Below are positions 18,281 through 27,696 of a stretch of DNA of 64,000 nt, piece by piece. The notes under the pieces are model-generated. The model had not been told where the DNA came from, did not search any database, and worked only from the letters and a program-made list of their open reading frames with translations. How positions within the stretch are numbered: position 1 is the first letter of the stretch; each line of letters starts with the position of its first letter. Source of the DNA: Methylotenera versatilis 301 (GTDB lineage Bacteria > Pseudomonadota > Gammaproteobacteria > Burkholderiales > Methylophilaceae); NCBI RefSeq assembly GCF_000093025.1, contig NC_014207.1, positions 1,364,001-1,428,000 on the forward strand, given 5' to 3'. A program made the position numbers and the translations under genes.

Positions 18281-19219
18281 ATGAATGAATGTAAAATAAT
18301 CCTTCCCGGTGGGGCTGGCCTGGTCGGTCAAAACCTTGTTGCATGTCTTAAAGCCAAGGGATACAAAGATATTGTAGTACTTGACAAGCACCGTTCAAAT
18401 TTGGCACTTCTGAAGCAGGTTCAGCCTGATATCATCTTAGAGTATGCCGATCTTGCCGAACCCGGTGACTGGCAGCGGCATTTTGAAGGTGCTAAAGTAG
18501 TAGTGATGCTACAAGCTCAGATTGGCGGTAATGATTATCAAGAGTTTGTTCGTAATAACGTAGACTCCACGCGGCTTGTCCTCGAAGCTATCAAAATCAA
18601 CAAGGTTCCCCATCTTGTACATATCAGTTCCTCTGTAGTGAAATCTGCGGCCAATGACTATTACACTCAAACCAAGAAGATTCAAGAGAATATGCTATTG
18701 GATAGTGGTATTCATTGCCCAATATTACGCCCAACATTAATGTTTGGCTGGTTTGATCGCAAGCACCTCGGCTGGCTCTCACGCTTCATGAAGAAGGTAC
18801 CGGTTTTTCCTATACCTGGTCATGGCTGCTATATGCGTCAGCCTCTTTATGTTGGGGACTTTTGCAACATTATCATCAGTTGTATTGAACATAAAGTCGA
18901 TGATGGCATTTACAATATTTCTGGCCACGAGAAGATTGATTATATTGACATCATTCGCGAGATCAAGCGTGCGACCGATGCAAGGGTACTAATCATCAAG
19001 ACTCCATACGGGTTATTTTATTTATTGATTTGGATCTGGGGGCTTTTCGATAAAAATCCACCGTTCACCACCCAGCAGCTTGCCGCATTAAGTACCAAAG
19101 ATGAATTTGAAGTGATTGACTGGCCCGCTATTTTTGGCGTGTCTTACACGCCTTTTGCTAAGGCAATCGATGAAACCTTTAACGATCCACTTTATAGTAA
19201 AGTGGTCTTGGAGTTTTAA
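18281..19219 (+). CDS. NAD-dependent epimerase/dehydratase (extended SDR)
   Basis: About 312 residues with the N-terminal [10 protein letters not shown] dinucleotide motif, [10 protein letters not shown] and catalytic YTQTKK (YxxxK). It then has [17 protein letters not shown], typical of extended SDRs that act on nucleotide sugars or lipid-linked sugars. ATG at 18281 is preferred over TTG at 18269 because GGAG sits six bases upstream. It is the first gene of a cassette with an FAD oxidoreductase (two bases downstream), GtrA and a GT-C-like protein. Base composition is visibly less AT-rich than the preceding block, suggesting a separate origin. Confidence 0.8.
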   Translation: MNECKIILPGGAGLVGQNLVACLKAKGYKDIVVLDKHRSNLALLKQVQPDIILEYADLAEPGDWQRHFEGAKVVVMLQAQIGGNDYQEFVRNNVDSTRLVLEAIKINKVPHLVHISSSVVKSAANDYYTQTKKIQENMLLDSGIHCPILRPTLMFGWFDRKHLGWLSRFMKKVPVFPIPGHGCYMRQPLYVGDFCNIIISCIEHKVDDGIYNISGHEKIDYIDIIREIKRATDARVLIIKTPYGLFYLLIWIWGLFDKNPPFTTQQLAALSTKDEFEVIDWPAIFGVSYTPFAKAIDETFNDPLYSKVVLEF

Positions 19220-19221
19220 GT

Positions 19222-20523
19222 ATGGAAAGTCAACGTATTGCGGTACTAGGCGCAGGACCGATGGGGTTAGCTGTAGCCTATCAATTAGCACGTGACGGAC
19301 ACAAACCGATCGTCTTCGAAGCTGATGACAGGGTGGGGGGGATGACAGCTACGTTTGATTTCTCAGGTTTGACTCTCGAGCGTTACTACCACTTTCATTG
19401 CATCTCCGACCATGCTTTTTTGACGATGTTGGACGAATTGGCCTTAGCCGACAAGATGCGCTGGGTAGAGACGAAAATGGGCTACTGGTATCAAGGGAGA
19501 TTGCAGCCGTGGGGTAATCCCATAGCGCTTCTCAAATTTAAAGGGTTAAGCCTTGTTGCCAAGTTCCGCTACGGGCTTCACGCTTTCCTCTGCACCAAAC
19601 GCAACGACTGGAAGCCACTGGACAATGCCGAGGCCACTGGTTGGATTAAACGTTGGGTAGGCAATGAGGCGTATGAGGTCTTGTGGCGTCGGTTGTTTGA
19701 CTACAAGTTCTACGATTATACCAATAATCTGTCGGCAGCTTGGATTTGGAGCCGGATTCGGCGAATAGGCAGGTCTCGCTACAGCCTTTTTCGCGAAAAG
19801 TTAGGCTATCTTGAAGGAGGCTCAGATACACTGCTTCAAGCAATGCGAGCTGAAATTGAAGCGCATGGCGGTGAGATTCGCCTTAAATCACCAGTTAGTA
19901 AGGTGCTTATAGAGGATGGAAAGGTACATGGTTTGGTGGTTGCTGGGCAGATTGAAGCTTTCGATAAAGTGATCAGTACTATTCCTTTGCCCTATGTTCC
20001 GAGGCTTATTCCTGATCTGCCGAACCATATATTAGATTGTTACCGGTCGATAAATAATATCGCTGTCGTCTGTGTGATAGTGAAGCTACGTAAGGCACTG
20101 ACAGAGAATTTCTGGTTGAATACCAATGATCCTGAAATGGACATCCCAGGCTTGGTCGAATACACTAACTTGCGGCCGCTTGATCAGCATATCGTTTATG
20201 TGCCTTTTTACATGCCGGGAGAGCATCCTAAATTTAATGAACCTGATCAAGCCTTTCTCGATAAAGTTCGGCGTTACTTAAAAAAAATTAATCCTACGCT
20301 GGTTGATGATGATTTTATTGACTTACGCGCTAGCCGTTACCGTTATGCACAGCCTATTTGCGATCCTGGCTATTTGGATAAGCTACCCCTAGTTGCTATG
20401 CCAGTTAATGGTTTATGGGTGGCTGATACCTCATACTATTACCCAGAAGACAGAGGTATCTCCGAAAGCATTGATTTCGGTAGAAAAATGGCTAGGGATG
20501 TAGTGTATGATAAATCAATTTAG
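19222..20523 (+). CDS. FAD/NAD(P)-dependent oxidoreductase, amine-oxidase/UGM-like
   Basis: A 433-residue flavoprotein. Its N-terminus [21 protein letters not shown] followed by [11 protein letters not shown] is the FAD-binding motif of the protoporphyrinogen-oxidase/UDP-galactopyranose-mutase superfamily. The middle has YHFHCISD and [13 protein letters not shown]; the C-terminus has [21 protein letters not shown], closing the FAD site. Members in glycan loci are often annotated only as oxidoreductases. A mutase or desaturase role on a sugar or isoprenoid is possible, but the substrate is not visible. It overlaps the GtrA gene by 17 bases. Confidence 0.75.
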   Translation: MESQRIAVLGAGPMGLAVAYQLARDGHKPIVFEADDRVGGMTATFDFSGLTLERYYHFHCISDHAFLTMLDELALADKMRWVETKMGYWYQGRLQPWGNPIALLKFKGLSLVAKFRYGLHAFLCTKRNDWKPLDNAEATGWIKRWVGNEAYEVLWRRLFDYKFYDYTNNLSAAWIWSRIRRIGRSRYSLFREKLGYLEGGSDTLLQAMRAEIEAHGGEIRLKSPVSKVLIEDGKVHGLVVAGQIEAFDKVISTIPLPYVPRLIPDLPNHILDCYRSINNIAVVCVIVKLRKALTENFWLNTNDPEMDIPGLVEYTNLRPLDQHIVYVPFYMPGEHPKFNEPDQAFLDKVRRYLKKINPTLVDDDFIDLRASRYRYAQPICDPGYLDKLPLVAMPVNGLWVADTSYYYPEDRGISESIDFGRKMARDVVYDKSI

Positions 20524-20908
20524 GTCACGGCAATTTCTTGTTTTTTTGTTGACGGGGGGTACTGCCGCTTTAGTTAATTTTGGATCAAGAATTCTTTACA
20601 GTACGAGATTTAGCTTTTCCACCTCAATTGTAATTGCTTATATTACTGGGATGATTACAGCATTTGTACTTGCCAAGCTCTTTGTTTTTAAACAAAGTCA
20701 GCAAACTCTTCGTCGTTCGATCATTTTCTTTATATTAGTGAACATAATTGCTGTGGCGCAGACTTGGTTAATCAGTATCGCATTGGCTTATTATCTTCTA
20801 CCTAAATTGGGTATTATTTTTTTTGTTCGTGAGATTGCTCATGCTGTTGGAGTGATTGTACCTGCCTTTACAAGTTACATAGGTCATAAGAAATTTTCTT
20901 TCAAGTAA
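20507..20908 (+). CDS. GtrA-family membrane protein
   Basis: A 133-residue protein with four membrane helices in the GtrA pattern: [17 protein letters not shown] near the N-terminus and [10 protein letters not shown] at the C-terminus. GtrA proteins are thought to flip polyprenyl-phosphate-linked monosaccharides across the inner membrane for use by GT-C enzymes. The GT-C-like protein at 21083-23173 next to it fits that partnership. A second GtrA lies convergently at 23174-23626. Confidence 0.87.
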   Translation: MINQFRSRQFLVFLLTGGTAALVNFGSRILYSTRFSFSTSIVIAYITGMITAFVLAKLFVFKQSQQTLRRSIIFFILVNIIAVAQTWLISIALAYYLLPKLGIIFFVREIAHAVGVIVPAFTSYIGHKKFSFK

Positions 20909-21082
20909 CTTCATATGCTCTAGTGGTCACTGTTTGGATCATAGATCCTACTGGTTAATGAGCCAATGGTTCTTGAGATTGTCTAGCAGCATAGGTGAAG
21001 TCCAGACCAAAGGAGTCATGCACTGCCGAGTAGCGCTTTACCATAGTTCGAACTTTGAACAACGCCATACAGGAAAAATAAA

Positions 21083-23173
21083 TTGAATTTAGTCATGACC
21101 ATAACATTTTTTCTTATATCATCACTCATCTTATGGTTGGTATCTATCGATACTTCATTTGCATGCCAGAGGAAACCTTCGATCATTCTGCTGATGTTAG
21201 GTTTTCTATGTTTACTCATAAGCAGATGGACTATTCTAGAGTTTGATCAAGTCATTAATCCAGACGAAGCGTTGATGGCCGCCAACGCGATGCAATCACA
21301 TTATGGGTGGTTAAACTGGAATTTTGCGGACACTCTGACGGCTGGCCCTCTTGATTCAATGGTCTTAACTTGGCCCTATATTTTTAGCGGTGACATAACC
21401 CTTTTCTCTACTCGACTAACTGGAGTTGTATTGTTAGGGCTGGCTCTCACTAGTCTTTACGGTACAATTTGCTCTTTAGGCAATAGCAGGTTAGCACTAA
21501 TATCCATCATTCCAATATATACCTATTTCATAGCTACGAACAACTTCGACTTCATACACTACACAAGTGAACTTTTACCAGTATTCTTGATTTCTGTTAG
21601 CCTATACTTCTATTCACTTTCGCTTCGCTCTAGCAGTTTTTTTCCCTTAATTATAGCCGCTCTTTTTTTGGGGTGTATACCATTTGGAAAGCTTCAGGCG
21701 ACGCCGATAGCCATTGCGTGTGGTGGCTGCGTACTTGTCAGTACTTTCTTATTGGCTTCAACAACTGTTAAGCGTATTACACATGTCGTAATCATAGCCA
21801 TTGCTGCTTGTGTACCAGCATTACTTTTCCTCGTTCCCTTGACTATTGCGGGAGGGTTGGATGATTTCATGAAAAGTTATTTTTTCCAGCAGAGCTTACG
21901 CATACAGGGTGAAGAATGGGCTGACAAAGTTCCGTTGTTGGTAAGAACGACTTCAAATTTTTGGTTGATTGTTTATGCGTATGGGGTAATTGGATTGATT
22001 AGTGTGGGAGCTTATTTATCGAATAAGTATGTTAATCAGATAAAGACTGACGCTTCTACACTTCGAATGTTTAATCTGTCGGCAATTCTTCTACCCACTT
22101 CATACTTTGCTATTTCGTTGCCAGGGCGTCCTTTCACACATTATCTTCTTCTCAGTATTCCTGCAATCGCAATTACAGGCGGTGCGTGTTGCGCAGCATT
22201 TGCAGCTTTTATCGAGTGCAATAAAAAAAAATTCTCATTGTCCTTCGCAAGGTTTGCAGTAGTAGTATTTCTAGGAACTTTTTTTGGGATGCTTATTATT
22301 TCAAGCAATGAAGCCGACCCCAAATGGAAAAACTATCTTTTTTTGCAGGGGAAAGCATTAACCTCTCCTAGGTCTTTATCGTGGCTACTCCCGTTAGAAT
22401 CAGATCGGATTATTTGTTGGGGGTGGCGCTCAGAGTGTTATGTAGATTCGGCAATACGTTCAGCAACACGCGAGGCGACCAACGAAAATCAACTCTACAA
22501 CACAGCCCTTCGTGGTTACTTTCGCAGCCGATTCCTGCAAGATATGAAAAAGACCCAACCAGCTTTTGTTATTGATACTGTTGCGCCTGGAAGCTTTCAT
22601 TTTGTTGATCCAAAAACAGAAGGCATTCAGGCTTTTCCAGAACTGCAAAAATTAATTGAGCAAGATTATCAAATGGTTTCATCAGTCAAATCTCCAGATA
22701 GCTGTCCAAGGGTATATGTAATAAAATCACGCGCTGCATTAATCGAAACTAAACTTGTTCACTTCCAATCAATAACTGCGAAAGAATCTATGCCTGGTTT
22801 TGATCCCTCATCCTTGGATGATGGAAGTGTATTCGAGTCTTGTCAAGATTACTGGCTTGCACCCGATGGAGTCGGCGGTACAGTCAATGTAAAGTTTGCT
22901 TCTATATCCGCTACGTCGATTAAAAAAATTGCAATTTTAAATACCCGTAACGGTATGCTTGGGGATAGGTCGAGTAAGAAAGTGGTCATAAGACTGATGC
23001 TTAAGGGGCTGGTTGTGAACTCTTTCGAGATGCAACTGAATCGATTTCCAGAGTGGACGGAACTTTATTTTTCTGAATCCGCTATGCCCCACGCGGATGC
23101 AATGAAAATTGACATTATTTCATTCGATCAAAAAGGGGGAGGGCTGAACGAATTAAAAGTCTATCGGGAATGA
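21083..23173 (+). CDS. GT-C/GT39-like membrane glycosyltransferase with discoidin-like tail
   Basis: A 696-residue protein with about 11 membrane helices in residues 1-430. The first extracytoplasmic loop has INPDEALMAANA, the Asp-Glu motif placed as in PMT/ArnT-like GT-C enzymes. Residues ~590-696 look like a galactose-binding (discoidin-type) beta-sandwich: IKKIAILNTRNG, RLMLKGLVVNSF, FPEWTELYF, then GLNELKVY at the end. Such enzymes take sugar from a polyprenyl phosphate and add it to a periplasmic acceptor. The start is TTG at 21083, with AGGAAAA about six bases upstream. Its stop codon abuts the convergent GtrA gene. Confidence 0.72.
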   Translation: MNLVMTITFFLISSLILWLVSIDTSFACQRKPSIILLMLGFLCLLISRWTILEFDQVINPDEALMAANAMQSHYGWLNWNFADTLTAGPLDSMVLTWPYIFSGDITLFSTRLTGVVLLGLALTSLYGTICSLGNSRLALISIIPIYTYFIATNNFDFIHYTSELLPVFLISVSLYFYSLSLRSSSFFPLIIAALFLGCIPFGKLQATPIAIACGGCVLVSTFLLASTTVKRITHVVIIAIAACVPALLFLVPLTIAGGLDDFMKSYFFQQSLRIQGEEWADKVPLLVRTTSNFWLIVYAYGVIGLISVGAYLSNKYVNQIKTDASTLRMFNLSAILLPTSYFAISLPGRPFTHYLLLSIPAIAITGGACCAAFAAFIECNKKKFSLSFARFAVVVFLGTFFGMLIISSNEADPKWKNYLFLQGKALTSPRSLSWLLPLESDRIICWGWRSECYVDSAIRSATREATNENQLYNTALRGYFRSRFLQDMKKTQPAFVIDTVAPGSFHFVDPKTEGIQAFPELQKLIEQDYQMVSSVKSPDSCPRVYVIKSRAALIETKLVHFQSITAKESMPGFDPSSLDDGSVFESCQDYWLAPDGVGGTVNVKFASISATSIKKIAILNTRNGMLGDRSSKKVVIRLMLKGLVVNSFEMQLNRFPEWTELYFSESAMPHADAMKIDIISFDQKGGGLNELKVYRE

Positions 23174-23626
23174 TTACTTATAGCTATCGTTAAGGCGTAG
23201 ATAAGTCTTATAAGTAAAAAATCTATGACCAAAATAACTAGTGAAAAACATGATTGCAGACCCAGTCATTGCACTGCCCATTTCCGCTATTTTTAGGGGT
23301 ATGTCATATTGGGAAGTGAAATGTAAAACAATGTTAGCTGCAGTAAAATTTAATAGTAAACCCACGGCATAAACGATAATAAAAATCGTAGCCTCCTGCC
23401 CTGCTTTATCCCAAGATCGTTTTTGGAAGGTAAAAAACTTTGAGAGGCTAAATGATAACGTAAATCCAGTAGCTATTCCCACGAACAATGCTAATTGAAA
23501 TGATATAAAGAAAAGAGCAATCCAGACAGCAATCATATTGCCGATGGTAGACATAACGCCCGCAAGGATAAATCTCACTAACTCTTGCATATCAACTACC
23601 ATTTTTTCTGTCATATTGCTCCCCAA
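23174..23626 (-). CDS. GtrA-family membrane protein, second copy
   Basis: A 150-residue four-helix GtrA protein: ELVRFILAGVMSTIGNMIAVWIA, then SFSLSKFFTFQKRSW, ending SYFGHRFFTYKTY. The role is as for GtrA proteins in general, presumably flipping a polyprenyl-linked sugar. It is the only minus-strand gene in the 6-30 kb polysaccharide region. Its stop codon directly abuts the stop of the GT-C-like gene, leaving no room for a terminator between them. It diverges from the GT2 gene at 23853 across a 226-base promoter region. Confidence 0.87.
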   Translation of the reverse strand: MGSNMTEKMVVDMQELVRFILAGVMSTIGNMIAVWIALFFISFQLALFVGIATGFTLSFSLSKFFTFQKRSWDKAGQEATIFIIVYAVGLLLNFTAANIVLHFTSQYDIPLKIAEMGSAMTGSAIMFFTSYFGHRFFTYKTYLRLNDSYK

Positions 23627-23852
23627 TTTTTTAACATAATATCACGTTGTCTTTTATGTTAATTACAACTTTAATTCTCTATGATTTACTCATGCGCTAT
23701 TCGCAGGGTTCTTTTATAATTATCGAATATAATGTGAGTGTCGAGATTCTAGATCTTTACACTCCAATAATGTTGGTTTTGCAGAAACAATACTGAAATC
23801 CAGGTCAAGGTGCATGAATATAATTATGAAGTCTTAACGTTAGATATTCTAG

Positions 23853-24848
23853 TTGAGTAAATTAAACAAACACTTAAGTCCTGACAAGTTAGTTATTAAT
23901 TGGACAAAAAAGAGCGAGATATTGCACACAGATACTGTTGCAATACTCATGGCTACTTTTAATGGTCAAAAATTTCTGGAAGAGCAAATACATTCAATCG
24001 AGAGTCAAAGTTATCAGAATTGGAAAATTTGGATTTCAGATGATGAGTCGAAAGATGATACTTTTAAAAAGTTGCTCGCCTTAGAGCAGCGTATAGGTAA
24101 ATCCAAAATTTCAATCAATAAAGGCCCACAAAAAGGGTTTTGCCAAAATTTTTTATCATTAATCTGTCATGCGGATATTAAAGCAGACTTTTATGCATTT
24201 GCTGACCAGGATGACATATGGCAGACCAATAAGCTTAAACGTGCAGTTGATTGGCTTAAACCAATACCCAAGGAATTGCCTGCCTTATACTGTTCACGTA
24301 CAGAAATTGTTAGCGATATTGATAAGAGTATTGGGCAATCACCTTTGTTTAAAAAACCTCCATCTTTCGCTAATGCATTGGTGCAAAATATTGCAGGTGG
24401 CAATACCATGGTAATGAATGATGCAGCTAGGTCATTATTAAAAAATGCAGGTGAATTCGTACTAGCAGTTAGTCATGATTGGTGGGCGTATCAGCTTATC
24501 ACTGGGGCTGGTGGAGTTGTCTTTTATGATCCAGTATCAGAAGTCAGATATCGCCAACATAGCAATAATTTGGTCGGATCAAATAACGGCTTGCACCAAA
24601 AGCTTCAAAGAATCGTATTGTTATTTAAAGGTCGATTCCGCAGTTGGAATGCTGTAAATATAAAATCATTAAATGAAGTAAGCTTTTTACTAAATGAAGA
24701 AAATTTGAAAATACTTCAAGTACTTTCTCACGCAAGAGATGGCAATCTTTTAGTCCGTTTATTCGGCGTATATAGATCTGGAGTATATCGTCAAACCTTA
24801 TGTGGCAATCTTGGTTTATTTGTAGCTACTATATTTAAAAAGCTATAG
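23853..24848 (+). CDS. GT2 glycosyltransferase
   Basis: A 331-residue enzyme with a GT-A core: VAILMATFNGQKFLEEQIHS, ISDDESKDDTF and ADQDDIWQTNKLKRAV (DxD region), then YRQHSNNLVGSNNGLHQKL. It is a paralogue of the GT2 at 17179-18093. The TTG start at 23853 has no clear ribosome-binding site, and a start shortly downstream is possible. It leads directly (11 bases) into the ABC exporter genes, so it probably builds the glycan exported by Wzm/Wzt. Confidence 0.8.
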   Translation: MSKLNKHLSPDKLVINWTKKSEILHTDTVAILMATFNGQKFLEEQIHSIESQSYQNWKIWISDDESKDDTFKKLLALEQRIGKSKISINKGPQKGFCQNFLSLICHADIKADFYAFADQDDIWQTNKLKRAVDWLKPIPKELPALYCSRTEIVSDIDKSIGQSPLFKKPPSFANALVQNIAGGNTMVMNDAARSLLKNAGEFVLAVSHDWWAYQLITGAGGVVFYDPVSEVRYRQHSNNLVGSNNGLHQKLQRIVLLFKGRFRSWNAVNIKSLNEVSFLLNEENLKILQVLSHARDGNLLVRLFGVYRSGVYRQTLCGNLGLFVATIFKKL

Positions 24849-24859
24849 GGTCGATCAAA

Positions 24860-25678
24860 TTGCAAAGTTTCCAAGTCTCTCTACGTGTAATGTTCGCCAG
24901 TGTTTGGCGTAATCACGAGTTAATTTTTGCACTGATTAAGCGCGATATTCTTGGACGTTATCAGGGATCCATTTTTGGATTATTGTGGTCAGTCTTTAAT
25001 CCTTTTGTAATGTTAATAATTTATACCTTTGTTTTTAGTGTTGTATTCAAAGCACGCTGGACAGGGTTGTCAGAATCTAAAATAGAGTTTGCATTAATAC
25101 TATTTTCTGGCTTATTAGTTTTTAATTTGTTTGCTGAATGTATTACCCGAGCACCTAGCTTAATTATTAATAATGTGAACTATGTCAAAAAAATATTGTT
25201 CCCATTGGAGATTCTTTCCTTGGTGTCTCTTGGTTCAGCAATGTTCTCAGCACTAATGAGTTTCGCTGTATGGATATTATTTTATTGTATTTACTTCGGC
25301 ATCCCGCCAATAACAATATTGCTTTTACCTTTAATCGTTTTACCGTTACTTTTTTTAATAATTGGTCTTAGCTGGTTTATGTCTGCATTAGGAGTATATT
25401 TGCGAGATATTACTCAAATTGTTAGTATTTTTATAACGGGTTTAATGTATATCTCTCCAGTCTTTTATCCAGTTTCCTCTCTACCATATGAGTATCAATT
25501 TATTTTGAAAGCAAATCCGCTGACTCCAGTAATTGAACAAGTACGTGATGCGATGATTTGGGGTAAACAACCTGACTGGCAAAGCTACTTCATTCATTTA
25601 CTCATAGCGATTATTTTCGCTTGGCTTGCTTTTGTATGCTTCCAAAGGGTAAGGCGAGGGTTTGCAGATGTTCTCTAA
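24860..25678 (+). CDS. wzm: ABC transporter permease for polysaccharide export (Wzm-like)
   Basis: A 272-residue ABC-2 type permease with six membrane helices. It has the early motif IKRDILGRYQGSIFGLLWSV, typical of Wzm/KpsM/TagG, and the late YLRDITQIVSIFITGLMYISPV. It forms the channel that carries an undecaprenyl-diphosphate-linked complete polysaccharide across the inner membrane. It starts with TTG and overlaps the ATPase gene by 17 bases. Confidence 0.92.
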   Translation: MQSFQVSLRVMFASVWRNHELIFALIKRDILGRYQGSIFGLLWSVFNPFVMLIIYTFVFSVVFKARWTGLSESKIEFALILFSGLLVFNLFAECITRAPSLIINNVNYVKKILFPLEILSLVSLGSAMFSALMSFAVWILFYCIYFGIPPITILLLPLIVLPLLFLIIGLSWFMSALGVYLRDITQIVSIFITGLMYISPVFYPVSSLPYEYQFILKANPLTPVIEQVRDAMIWGKQPDWQSYFIHLLIAIIFAWLAFVCFQRVRRGFADVL

Positions 25679-26948
25679 TATGCTTGTGAAAGCTGAAAAT
25701 CTCTATAAATGTTATCGGCTATACAATAAGCCAATTGATCGTTTAAAACAAAAACTATCATTTGGTCGCAAAAAATATTATGAGGAATTTCAGGCTCTGA
25801 GAGACGTGTCATTTGAGATAATGCGCGGTGAAACAATTGGAGTAATCGGTCCCAATGGGGCTGGTAAATCTACACTGCTCCAGCTTATTTGTGGAATATC
25901 AAACCCGTCGTCAGGGAAAATTATAATCAATGGAAAAATCGCTGCATTACTAGAATTGGGATCTGGATTTAATTTTGAATTTACAGGGCGTGAGAATGTA
26001 TATTTGAATGCGGCACTTCTTGGCCTTACAAAAGCTGAGATTGATGAGTGTTATCACAGAATTGTCTCTTTTGCCGATATTGGTGAATTCATTAATTACC
26101 CAGTAAAAACTTACTCTAGCGGCATGATCATCAGATTGGCATTTGCAGTTAATTTGATGACAACTCCAGACTTAATGATTATTGATGAGGCTTTAGCTAT
26201 TGGTGATATAAATTTCACAGCTAAATGTATGAGCGCAATAAAGGAGATGCAGAAAAAAGGGACCTCAATTATATTGGTTACCCACGATATGGGAACAATA
26301 AGAAATCTATGTAATCGTGTTATTTACTTAGAAAATGGTCGGTTAATAGAAGTAGGACCGCCAAATGTCGTTGTAGAAAAATACATTAAAATGATGCGAG
26401 AAAAACAAAATTTACGCCAAACAAATCCCATATCTGAAGAGCTATCAATTATTAGTGAAAGAGCGTTTGATAGATCAAACGAATTTGAGCATCGAGTGGA
26501 AGTTTTTCGGTATGGTACAGGCGCAGTAAAAATAAAAAATATTGAGTTATTAAATGAAGAGAATCAAAGTATTAACACAGTTGAGTTTAATCAAAATATT
26601 AAATTCAATGTATATCTTGAATCTAGCGCAAATAAAAAGATATCAGTTGTTTTAAACATTCTCGATAATAAGAAAAACAGTATCACTGGATGTAGTTTTA
26701 CCAGCGCCAATCAGCCATATTTGGAAACCACAACAGGTGGGAAATACCTTTTGGAATTTGAATTTAAACTTCCACTTCAAGAAGGGCATTATTCTGTGTT
26801 TATTCAAATCGCTGCGCCTTTAATTGAGGATACAGTTTATTACGATGTAGTTACTGACGCACTTGTGTTCGAAGTGAAAAAATGGAAAACTGCACCTCTA
26901 CCAGCTAAAGTTTACTTATTTCCAAAGTTGAATGTAATGAATCTCTAA
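25662..26948 (+). CDS. wzt: ABC transporter ATPase with cargo-binding tail (Wzt-like)
   Basis: A 428-residue ATPase. Walker A is GPNGAGKST (about residues 63-71), the signature is YSSGMIIRLAFA, Walker B is LMIIDEALAIGD and the H-loop is VTHDMG. After about residue 285 comes an extra ~140-residue beta-rich domain (EFNQNIKFNVYLESSANKKI, then FKLPLQEGHYSVFIQI), matching the Wzt C-terminal domain that reads the finished O-chain end in E. coli O8/O9a. Its presence suggests export is linked to a terminal modification of the chain. Wzm overlaps upstream, and a 2OG oxygenase follows after 67 bases. Confidence 0.93.
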   Translation: MQMFSNMLVKAENLYKCYRLYNKPIDRLKQKLSFGRKKYYEEFQALRDVSFEIMRGETIGVIGPNGAGKSTLLQLICGISNPSSGKIIINGKIAALLELGSGFNFEFTGRENVYLNAALLGLTKAEIDECYHRIVSFADIGEFINYPVKTYSSGMIIRLAFAVNLMTTPDLMIIDEALAIGDINFTAKCMSAIKEMQKKGTSIILVTHDMGTIRNLCNRVIYLENGRLIEVGPPNVVVEKYIKMMREKQNLRQTNPISEELSIISERAFDRSNEFEHRVEVFRYGTGAVKIKNIELLNEENQSINTVEFNQNIKFNVYLESSANKKISVVLNILDNKKNSITGCSFTSANQPYLETTTGGKYLLEFEFKLPLQEGHYSVFIQIAAPLIEDTVYYDVVTDALVFEVKKWKTAPLPAKVYLFPKLNVMNL

Positions 26949-27015
26949 TGCCTTCAATTTGCCTAAGCTTAAGTAAACTACTATCCTGTTTCTACCTACA
27001 GAAAATGTAAATCGA

Positions 27016-27657
27016 ATGATAAATATAGAAACCTTTATTAACAGTAAATTGAACGAATATCCATACAAGTGGGCGTTTCTTGAAAACATATTCACACAAG
27101 AAGATGCTAAAAATTTAGCCGATCAATTTCCGAAGGATAATTATAAAGAAGTGAGCGGTTATGATGGCGAGAAAGGGTATTTGTATAATGCTAGGTCTCT
27201 GATTCATATGGGAAGTAAGAATATCTCTAATGAAAATAATTTAAGCTTTGCTTGGAAGCATCTTGCAAATGAACTACTTTCAGATAACTTTAGGGAGTTA
27301 TTGGGCAGCTTTACTGAAATTGATACAAAAGACTTACTCCTTGAGGTTAATGTAATCGAATATGGAAATGGAGCATATCTTGGACCACATCTAGACCTTA
27401 AAGAAAAGGTTCTTACAATGATTCTTTATTTTAATGCACATTGGGATGAGGAAGGTGGTTGTCTTAGTATTTTAAGCACTAAAAATCCAGAGGACTCCAT
27501 TAAAAAAATTTCACCTAAAGTTGGTAACGCATCTATTTTAGTTCGCTCCAATAATTCTTGGCATGAAGTGACTAAAGTAACGAAAGTTACAGGAAATCCA
27601 AGAAGAAGCTTGAATGTAATTTTTCATGCTCCAGGTTCTAAAAGTACGATGTGGTAA
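27016..27657 (+). CDS. 2-oxoglutarate/Fe(II)-dependent oxygenase
   Basis: A 213-residue protein with the double-stranded beta-helix iron triad: His125-x-Asp127 in GPHLDLKEK, and distal His183 in SWHEVTKV. A 2OG-binding Arg is at 196/197 in RRSLNVIF. The spacing and MILYFNAHWDEEGGCLSIL resemble the prolyl-4-hydroxylase-like (PKHD-type) branch. The substrate is unknown. Its place between Wzt and the pyruvyltransferase/RgpF gene suggests hydroxylation or oxidation of a glycan-related compound, but this is inference. The ATG start is clear. Confidence 0.8.
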   Translation: MINIETFINSKLNEYPYKWAFLENIFTQEDAKNLADQFPKDNYKEVSGYDGEKGYLYNARSLIHMGSKNISNENNLSFAWKHLANELLSDNFRELLGSFTEIDTKDLLLEVNVIEYGNGAYLGPHLDLKEKVLTMILYFNAHWDEEGGCLSILSTKNPEDSIKKISPKVGNASILVRSNNSWHEVTKVTKVTGNPRRSLNVIFHAPGSKSTMW

Positions 27658-27696
27658 TCCATTGAAAAGTAAATTTATCTTGTTGAGTGCTTTAAT

